Positions 56,875 through 64,000 of a DNA stretch of 64,000 bases are shown here, piece after piece. The position numbers and the translations under genes are program-made. This DNA is from Hofstenia miamia (Eukaryota > Xenacoelomorpha > Acoela). How positions within the stretch are numbered: position 1 is the stretch's first letter; every line of letters begins with the position of its first letter. The stretch is taken from assembly GCA_004352715.1 (NCBI GenBank), contig SCFE01000004.1, forward strand, positions 3,362,394 to 3,426,393, read 5' to 3'. The notes under the pieces are model-generated. The model ran no database searches. It had not been told where the DNA came from and worked only from the letters and a program-made list of their open reading frames with translations.

Positions 56875-57966
56875 CTACCAATGTAACTGCCACTGTGATC
56901 TGGAGAACAATAATGGAATGGTGCTGTGGATAGCGAACTCAGTGTAATGGAAGTGATAACTACTTAAGAATTTAGTGCATTGATTGTTTTTGTTATTACG
57001 AACTAATGCAATAAACAAAGTGTCGCAACCTTGCTGCTGTAATAGCTTGTTATGTAATAACCTTACATATATAAAGATATATACTAGCCCTTGATACATG
57101 TAAACAACCAATGCAGTCGGCATAAAACGGTAACAGAAGGTCGGCCAGAGGTCTACCTTAGAAAACATTGAGCAACATGTAATGACTATGTAATAACCAA
57201 TATGTAATAGAATATATAGATCTCTATGTAATAACCATCTAGTTGTAATTGCTGTTGAATCTTCGATCATCATGTAAAACAATACTGGAATGGTGCTGTG
57301 GATAGCGAACTCAGTGTAATGGAAGTGACAACTACTTAAGAATTTAGTGCATTGATTGTTTTTGTTATTACAAACTAGTGCAATAAACAAAGTGTCGCAA
57401 CCTTGCTGCTGTAATAGCTTGTTATGAGGTCCTACATGTAATAACCCTACATATATAAAGATGTCTAATATCCCTTGATACATGTAAACAACCAATGCGG
57501 TCGGCAGAAAACGGTAACAGAAAGTCAGCCAGAGGTCTACCTTAGAAAACATCGAGCAACATGTAATGACTATGTAATAACCGATATGTAATAGAATAGA
57601 TATATCTAAATGTAATAACCATCTAATTGTAATTGCTGTTGAATCATCAATCATCAAGTAATATAAGAAAAGTAGTAAATCATCGGGGTTCATCGATAGA
57701 ATAAATAACATGTAAGACCTAGAGGCTGCGATAATACTATCAGACAAGCAATGACAATAAGGAAAGCTATAACAGTAGAAAACTCCTATACCTATCCGTA
57801 ACCTAAGAGCCCACCAGGTAACTACAGCTGTCGCCCTCCCCGCTGTGGAATAGCTATTAGGAGGCTGCTCCAGCATACCTTTAACCGGATGTGGGAACCA
57901 CCGTACAATTACCCTAGCTCGTAGCAGTTTTAGCTTTCCATCAGAATATATAAAATAACCTGACAA
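56875..57966 (-). CDS. LTR-internal open frame, 363 codons, function unknown
   Basis: A sense ORF lying wholly inside the LTR, starting MSGYFIYSDGKLKLL and ending FSRSQWQLHW. It is open through both 372-bp units. The product would be hydrophobic and rich in Leu, Ile, Tyr and Cys, with several possible membrane segments. The start is kept in the LTR at 46529-46779 and the end in the LTR fragment at 23877-24060. Against it: of the eight differences I count between the two LTR copies over the first 83 codons, about six change the amino acid, which is what neutral change would give. It may be an accidental open frame; no family recognised. Confidence 0.35.
   Translation of the reverse strand: MSGYFIYSDGKLKLLRARVIVRWFPHPVKGMLEQPPNSYSTAGRATAVVTWWALRLRIGIGVFYCYSFPYCHCLSDSIIAASRSYMLFILSMNPDDLLLFLYYLMIDDSTAITIRWLLHLDISILLHIGYYIVITCCSMFSKVDLWLTFCYRFLPTALVVYMYQGILDIFIYVGLLHVGPHNKLLQQQGCDTLFIALVCNNKNNQCTKFLSSCHFHYTEFAIHSTIPVLFYMMIEDSTAITTRWLLHRDLYILLHIGYYIVITCCSMFSKVDLWPTFCYRFMPTALVVYMYQGLVYIFIYVRLLHNKLLQQQGCDTLFIALVRNNKNNQCTKFLSSYHFHYTEFAIHSTIPLLFSRSQWQLHW
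56907..57659 (-). repeat. 372-bp tandem duplication inside the LTR
   Basis: Two copies, 56907-57278 and 57279-57659, share blocks such as GGAATGGTGCTGTGGATAGC, TTAGAAAACAT and CAACATGTAATGACTATG. The first copy lacks about 10 bp (GAGGTCCTAC) present in the second. The period of 372 is a multiple of three and keeps the sense frame open. Confidence 0.9.
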
Positions 57967-58355
57967 GAGAAAATGAATCCAAAGTAGATTTGCTCATCAT
58001 TAATTACATCGTTTTCAATATATTTATAGCACTTGGTGATAAACAACTAAATACTCGACAAGTACCTGTTAATCTTTCTTGTTGACAGTTTTTCCCTCGC
58101 TTTAATATTTCTGCTAATTTTACGCAACGTCAGCTTTAATTGAGCTACGCTGTTTGACCATCTTTTGTTTTGTCAAATACCGTCGAGTATAAATTTAAAT
58201 CTAATATTGCACAAAACATTTACAAAGTGAAAATAATCAATCCTATCATGATTTACATTTTAATCATTATAATCAATAATAATTTTAGTCTTTGTTTCCG
58301 TTATCTTTTTCTCTCATCTTGACCAATCATGATAGTCTTGATAGATTATGTCACA

Positions 58356-58365
58356 CTCCCCCTCC
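58356..58365 (-). promoter_or_regulatory. polypurine tract of element B
   Basis: GGAGGGGGAG on the minus strand, directly before the LTR start at 58355. Confidence 0.88.
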
Positions 58366-58372
58366 AGCGTAG

Positions 58373-59074
58373 CTAATTAAGGATGACCACTCTTTCTCCA
58401 TGTACCATTTCAGCCGCCTTTTTTATTATCTTGCTAGCTTCTTTCATTTCCCACGTAGTGTTTTCATACTTTTCTTCTCTAGTAATTTTTAACACGACAT
58501 CTTTCTCTGTAGTCAGTAACTTCTTATGTCTTAAAAATGACGGGTTCTTTAGAGATTTTGCTATTGTGCACATACTACGGAGTTCATTTAGCTTTTCGTT
58601 GAATATATCATAATGCTTTCTGTAGAGTTCCATACCCTTTATTGCTATCATTAGTGTCATGATTGCATCTACCCTGCTGGTATGCGCCAAATCCGGATGA
58701 ATTGTAGTATTTGGGTAGAAAAATTCATAAGTTGATCGTAATGATTTCGATATTGACGCCTCGTCATAGAATGCACTTATATTTTCTAACACTTCTTCCT
58801 CAGTTATGTTTTCCGGCTCGTTCTTTCCCAATCTTATCATGGTAATAATTTCTACTCTTCTCATTACGTCGTAGTATCGATATTGCGAGCTCCAAAGTTC
58901 TCCCCACACAATGTTGTTAATTCCTGAGAACAATATTACAGTTTGCGTCGATCTTCTTTCAATTTCTTCACGAACTTTCTTAATCTGTTTGCTTATTGGT
59001 TCCCCTTCCTTATAGAGGTCATAGGGTGTTACTTGCCCCTCTATAAAGACTCTCTCCTTATTATCGTTTTTCAA
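58373..59074 (-). pseudogene. ORF3 C-terminal remnant (element B)
   Basis: The last 233 codons of ORF3, ending GERVVILN as in A, then TAG. The 5' side is the deletion junction with pol, out of frame with it. The Gly-Ile-Asn-Asp of element A is Gly-Ile-Asn-Asn here. The rest is close to A, with about nine amino-acid differences. Confidence 0.9.
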
Positions 59075-62068
59075 TAATATCTTTTTCGGATATTTCCTCC
59101 TTAACTATTATTGGCATTATCGCATTACCTTTCTTATCAGTATTGATTTCAGGTAGTTCGACGTATTCATTGTGTGACATGAACTGAAACTTTTTCTTTT
59201 CTCCATCCACCTTTTCCATATCTCTCTGATATTCCGGCAACGCTGTCCAAAAATCTGCGTTCTTATGTAGCGTTCCCTTTCGGTGTTCTATGTTAAATTT
59301 AAATTCATTTAGATATTCAATCCATCTTGATACAATTGATGACTTGTCCCCTGAAAACTTTTTAAGCCACGCTAATCCACTGTTATCAGTTCTTACCTTA
59401 AACGTTTGTCCTATTAGAAAGTATTGGAACTTTTTTATACTCTCGACCAGAGCCAGCATTTCCAGTTTTGTTGACCCATAATTCTCTTCACTCTGTTTTA
59501 GTTTTCGACTAAAAAATTGTATAGGCACTTCTTTACCATCCTTAATTTGTCCCAAACACGCCCCTATCGCGATGTTGCTTGCGTCACAGTCTAGAATAAA
59601 TTCTTTATCATAGTCCGGTGTGTTTAATGATGGCATCTTACTTAGTTCATCTTTTACATTAGCTAACTGCTGTTCTTCTCGCCATGTCCATTCAAATACC
59701 TTATTTTTTTTCAACAATTCCGTCATCTTACTAGTTTTATGAGCGACATTAGATATAAAAGAGCCGTAATAGTTGATAAAACCCATAATCCGCTGTAAAT
59801 CTTTTTTCGTTTTCGGACTACTGATGTTTTGAATCATCTCTCTTGCGTTATTTTTCATTCTTATCTCTCCTTTCCGGATTTGTCTTCCCAGGAATACGAC
59901 TTGCTCTTTTAAAATTTCACATTTTTTCCCATTCACTCGTAAGCCTGCTTTGTATAAAATATTTAGAGTTCTATCCAATTTTTCAAAGTGCTCTTCAATT
60001 GTGTCACTTGCTATGAGTATGTCATCTATATATGCACTTATCCCTTTTTCAACTTGTCTGTTGTTCTGTTTCAAAACTTTTGTCACATATCTCTGAAACA
60101 TAGCTGGTGCGTTACATAAACCGAAGGCCATATACATCCATTCAAAGAGTCCATACGGGGTTATAAATGCTGTCTTCTCAATATCGGAAGGCTCCATCAG
60201 CACCTGCCAATACGCTTTGCAAAGATCTATGCATGTATAATACTTGTTTTTACTAGCCTCATATATAATGTCTTCTATCCTCGGGAGTGGATAAGCATCT
60301 TTTTTCGTTATATCATTAAGTTTCCAGAAATCTATACAGAGTCTGTATTTCTCACCTTGTTTCACGAATACCGTGGGCGCAGCATATGGACTTTCATTTG
60401 GCCTAATTATCTTATTATCAATCAATTCGTTCAATATTGTATTGTAATGCTCCTTTAAGTGTTCGGGAACTCTTCTGCATGGCAATCTTATTGGTTCTTC
60501 CATCATGGTTATTATTTTATGCGTCTCTCCAACTGCCTTTCCCACACTTATTTCTCCATAATTAAATATTTTTGCATGTTTCTTCAATATTTCTAGCAAT
60601 TGTCTTCTTTCTTCNATTTTTCAAAGTGCTCTTCAATTGTGTCACTCGCTATGAGTATGTCATCTATGTATGCACGGATGCCTTTTTCAACTTGTCTATT
60701 GTTCTGTTTCAAGACTTTTGTCACATACCTCTGAAACGTAGCCGGTGCGTTACATAACCCGAAGGCCATATACATCCATTCAAAGAGTCCATACGGGGTT
60801 ATAAATGCTGTCTTCTCAATATCGGAAGGCTCCATCAGCACCTGCCAATACGCTTTGCAAAGATCTATGCATGTATAATACTTGTTTTTACTAGCCTCAT
60901 ATATAATGTCTTCTATCCTCGGGAGTGGATAAGCATCTTTTTTCGTTATATCATTAAGTTTCCAGAAATCTATACAGAGTCTGTATTTCTCACCTTGTTT
61001 CACGAATACCGTGGGCGCAGCATATGGACTTTCATTTGGCCTAATTATCTTATTATCAATCAATTCGTTCAATATTGTATTGTAATGCTCCTTTAAGTGT
61101 TCGGGAACTCTTCTGCATGGCAATCTTATTGGTTCTTCCATCATGGTTATTATTTTATGCGTCTCTCCAACTGCCTTTCCCACACTTATTTCTCCATAAT
61201 TAAATATTTTTGCATGTTTCTTCAATATTTCTAGCAATTGTCTTCTTTCTTCCACACTTAGGTGTTGATACTTCTCTTCTGTAATTTCTGGTATTTGATA
61301 CTCCTTATTTTCTTCTTGGATTATATTAATGGTCTTGTTTACCATCGCTCTTTCGCTTCTCACTTTCTTTCCTTTTAACTTTAAATTGTCCTTTTTTATA
61401 TTAACTACGTGATTAGTTGCATTCAACATCGGTATCATTCCTCTACCACTTTTTACCACACACAAACTTGATGGTATCGAAACTTTTTTCGTATTTATAC
61501 CCTTTTGATCGTATATCATAACTTCACACATCACAGAATTTTCCGTTTCTATCTGACACATCTTCCAATTATTCGGTAGAATCTTAACATCTTCTACTAG
61601 CCGAAATTCTATCGCTTCTATACCTTGCTCTTCCTCACAAGTTGTTACCACTTCTTCTTGAACCAATATCGTTTTGTTGGTATAGTCAATGATACATTTG
61701 TTATTCATCAAAAAATCATTTCCTAATATTACTTCATAGGGAAGCACATTTTTTTCTGTATCTATCACTGTAAATGTTTGGAAAAATGTAGTGTTCGCAA
61801 TCCTTATCTGTACTTCTGTCAACTTTCCTTTAGTATCAATGTAATCTCCCGATGCGTTGAGTAATCTGCTCTTTTCACTTTCCAATTTTCTATTATCAAT
61901 TCCTATTTTCGCCGCACATTCATCAGTGATGATTGAAATTACTGCTCCCGTATCTATGGTTGCTTTGACCATCACTCCATTTATTACAACTGTAATTGTA
62001 TTAGTCTTGATTAGGTCTGTTATGATTAACACGGGTGCACGTTTTACCGGAGGCGGCGCTCCCTCTAG
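59061..62068 (-). pseudogene. pol of element B: protease, RT, RNase H; no integrase; duplicated segment
   Basis: Protease (DTGA, ILGNDFL) and RT (CIDFWKLND, YIDD) are read from 62068 to about 60616. After the single n at 60615 about 635 bp of RT are repeated (59977-60614 against 60616-61250). The frame then continues through RT, FEWTWREEQQLANV and the RNase H region (LDCDAS, VRTDN, NADFW) to a stop at 59061. Unlike A there is no frameshift between RT and RNase H. CIDFW replaces CIDFR of A by a CGG-to-TGG change, and PAMFQRY replaces PATFQRY in one of the two RT copies. Integrase is missing. Confidence 0.9.
60615..60615. other. single undetermined base at a false-looking join
   Basis: One n between two overlapping copies of the same RT segment. 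It most likely marks contigs whose ends overlap but were not merged. Confidence 0.9.
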
Positions 62069-63675
62069 TTTAAAGTATCCTCTCTTGTTTCTTCTATTTG
62101 TTCTGACTCGTTTTCATCTTCTAACAAGTCTTCCTCCTCAAAATATGCTTCTTCCTCTTCTATGAAGTTAATTTGTCTTTTGCAGTATCTCTTCGTGTGC
62201 CCCTTTTTCCCACACGCTTGACATTTTAAATCTTTTCTGTTTATACGTTTCACTGTACCATCTTTTAACTTTATTTTAATGATTTTGTCCTTTGGTTTCC
62301 CATCGTCATCTTTCTTAACTTTATTCATTCCGCTAACTAGCGTTGGCATTACTTTCACTACTGACGATTTCTCATTTATTCAGGGATTGTTTTCCATCTT
62401 AACTTGTATTCCTAGGCCTTTCCTTATCATTCTTTCAAGGGAATCGTCTGCGTCACACTTGATTTCAAATTGTTGCCTGATCGGTTCTGGTAGCCCTTTG
62501 CATATATGAGAAAACAAGTCATATTTAGAATATGTACTCTCTCTTGAACTAAGTTTCAGCAGTCTTTCTACCTGTGACATATAGTTTCGTAAATCTTCTC
62601 ATTTATTCATCTTTAGGTTATTTAATAACATACGATATTGGCTCTTAAAGCTCTCATCATCATAATATCTCCGATACTCTCCAATTAGTTTCTTATAGTC
62701 TGATTTAGTTTCTAAATCCAACACTAAATAATGCTGGTAAGCTGCTGCTCCTAGATATAAGGGGAATCGCGCCGCCGCTTGTTTTTGTGTGACTTTTCTC
62801 TCCTTCATGCTCATTTCGAACATTTGAATCCATTCTTTAAATGTAGGCGAATAGCTATCAACTCTCCCCGTAAATTTTGGGAGTATTGCTTTACATGCTG
62901 GTGTCTCACTATCTTCTTCTTCCGATAGTATCGTTTCTTCATATATCGGCTTTCTGTCCGTCGTGCTTTTACATTTCTCCTTTACTTGTTTTGTTATGTT
63001 TACAACTAGCTTTTCAACAAATTCGTCTTCTGTCTGACAATTTCTATATATTTCAGACTGTCCTTCCTCTGTTGGTACACTTCCACTCAATTTTTCCGGT
63101 TCTTGTATTATTGTGTTTTTAATCACCTTGACACTTCTCTTCTCTTCTTCATTTGTTAGTGTCAACAGTCGAATTTTATCTTTTAAGTCATCTATCTGGA
63201 GTTGCTTTAAAATATTATCTTCTCTCAGGTTCACATTTTCTTCATGCATTTGAGTAATCATTTTCTTCAGATTCTCACTCTGCATTTTTATTTCATTGTT
63301 CGCCTCTATTAATTTTTCTATTTGTTTCTGAAAAACATTCCTCTGCTCCGTCAACCTGGAGCTCATATCTTGCATAATTTCTTCAATCCGTTTGTCTTTT
63401 TCAGCATTCGCTAATTCTATCTCAAACATCCTTTGAGTTAAGTTTTCTATTTGTAACATTAACTCCCGTCTTTCGTTATTATTATTCTCTATTATTCTTC
63501 TTAGCTCCATTATCGACGGTGCTGCGTCTTCATCTTCTTGTTGTAGAACTATCTCTGTTGGGAAATTTTGACTCTCAGGGGATGTATTAACAACCACTGG
63601 GGTTGTTTGATTTTGGGGTGTCCTTTGCGTTTTGGCTTTAGTCCTTTGCTTTTTTCTTGAATTTACCATTTTCAT
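62065..63675 (-). pseudogene. gag of element B, two nonsense codons
   Basis: Same length and layout as gag of A (coiled-coil part, capsid-like part, CQACGKKGHTKRYC knuckle, Glu-rich tail) and all in one frame, but interrupted at 62599-62601 and 62380-62382 by TGA where element A has CGA (Arg). Both are C-to-T changes at a CpG. The start ATG is at 63675. Confidence 0.92.
62068..62074 (-). promoter_or_regulatory. -1 frameshift site TTTAAAC (element B)
   Basis: Same heptamer, phase and adjacent TAG as in element A (54761-54767). Confidence 0.85.
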
Positions 63676-63904
63676 TTTTACTAAGGCAATTGTGTAATGG
63701 TGTCCTTTTTCGGTATCATGTACTCCAGGTTACACTGTTCATCATTTTCTTGCCTGTTAACTTCTTTATTCTTTGAGCGAGAAGAAACAACTATCTTAAC
63801 TCACTATTAGTTTCGTAATGTAATTCCCGTTCGTAACTTTTCATACACTTTCGTTAACTATTACACCATCTGTTTTTCTCTCCTTTGTGCACGCTCTTTA
63901 AGCG

Positions 63905-63920
63905 CCTGTCACGGTCGCCA
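63905..63920 (-). promoter_or_regulatory. primer binding site, tRNA-Arg (element B)
   Basis: TGGCGACCGTGACAGG on the minus strand, identical to that at 56595-56610, directly followed by the LTR end. Confidence 0.85.
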
Positions 63921-64000
63921 TGTAGAATCATGCCAACTCGCCGTGATGACATGGTTTAAAGAAAACTATTACTTTTCTTAGATTAAGACACAAAGCATAG
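63921..64000 (-). repeat. 5' LTR of element B (partial, cut by window end)
   Basis: Starts TGTAGAATCATGCC on the plus strand like 56611 and stays nearly identical to it for the 80 bases available. Confidence 0.93.

Larger units (their letters stand above)
46529..58355 (-). mobile_element. Ty3/Gypsy retrotransposon, element A
   Basis: LTR (to 47167), internal region 47168-56610, LTR 56611-58355, on the minus strand. Order of functions 5' to 3': primer site for tRNA-Arg, gag, frameshift site, pol (protease, RT, RNase H, integrase), ORF3, polypurine tract. Integrase after RNase H defines Ty3/Gypsy order. An extra ORF in the env position is known from errantivirus-like Gypsy elements, but ORF3 has no visible signal peptide or membrane anchor. 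pol and ORF3 carry lesions, so this copy cannot move by itself, though gag is intact. Confidence 0.95.
56611..58355 (-). repeat. complete LTR, 1,745 bp, shared by elements A and B
   Basis: Minus-strand orientation: starts TGTGACATAATC at 58355 right after the polypurine tract of element B and ends ATGATTCTACA at 56611 right before the primer site of element A (TG...CA). It therefore serves as 3' LTR of B and 5' LTR of A. It contains a tandem duplication of 372 bp in its middle, a sense open frame of 363 codons (56875-57966) and an AATAAA at 56733-56738. Confidence 0.95.
56611..64000 (-). mobile_element. Ty3/Gypsy retrotransposon, element B, internally deleted
   Basis: Same family and orientation as A: LTR 56611-58355, internal 58356-63920, LTR from 63921 to beyond the window. 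The internal region is about 3.9 kb shorter than that of A even though a piece is duplicated at the n base (60615). Integrase and most of ORF3 are deleted at 59073-59082, and gag has two nonsense codons. It keeps PBS, frameshift site and polypurine tract, so it could in principle be copied with proteins from another copy. Confidence 0.93.

Overview
The window is strongly AT-rich eukaryotic DNA, mostly repeats, from an animal genome, probably an arthropod. The grounds are one recognisable host gene (Hikeshi, a nuclear import factor), many Tc1/mariner-type elements, LINEs of the Jockey/CR1 type, piggyBac-type MITEs, and Ty3/Gypsy elements with a tRNA-Arg primer site. There are no bacterial-style operons, no CRISPR array, and no rRNA or tRNA genes that I could recognise. 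Four N gaps (1-732, 41796-42615, 43442-44441, 45529-46528) and two single n bases (36836, 60615) mark assembly joins.

Layout. 733-9.7 kb: intergenic DNA with a 145-bp tandem duplication, a Tc1-type MITE (4684-4958), a piggyBac-type MITE with TTAA target sites (6264-6773), a decayed mariner transposase (about 8.06-8.99 kb) and an almost perfectly palindromic MITE (9330-9691). 10.1-12.6 kb: a decayed LINE on the minus strand. 14.98-15.58 kb: an intact single-exon Hikeshi gene on the minus strand, with a 1,077-bp Tc1-like element inserted 84 bp upstream of its ATG. 19.4-20.5 kb: a splice-acceptor-like exon and two hairpin repeats. 22.1-32.0 kb: a giant inverted repeat whose left arm was later invaded by a LINE and by a piece of Gypsy LTR, and whose loop carries a foldback element. 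33.2-34.1 kb: another Tc1-like transposase remnant. 34-43 kb: mostly unassigned DNA with a few exon-like stretches and a possible membrane-protein remnant.

44.4-64.0 kb: a cluster of one Ty3/Gypsy family. On the minus strand two elements lie head to tail and share an LTR: LTR (to 47167) - element A - LTR (56611-58355) - element B - LTR (from 63921). A piece of a third copy (44442-45528) lies on the plus strand. Element A has gag (coiled coil, then one zinc knuckle), a UUUAAAC -1 frameshift site directly at the gag stop, pol (protease, RT, RNase H, DD35E integrase, GPF motif) and, in the env position, a third ORF of about 1,255 codons in a single frame that I cannot assign to a family. ORF3 starts with nine QLKG-type repeats, is broken by three in-frame stops, and ends just before the polypurine tract. 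Both elements are dead copies: A by frameshifts in pol and stops in ORF3, B by CGA-to-TGA stops in gag and a 4.5-kb deletion.

The best candidate for something undescribed is ORF3 with its repeat-bearing N-terminus. Second are the 9.9-kb inverted repeat and a 363-codon sense ORF inside the LTR. For the LTR ORF, the copy comparison I could make gives no sign of selection.
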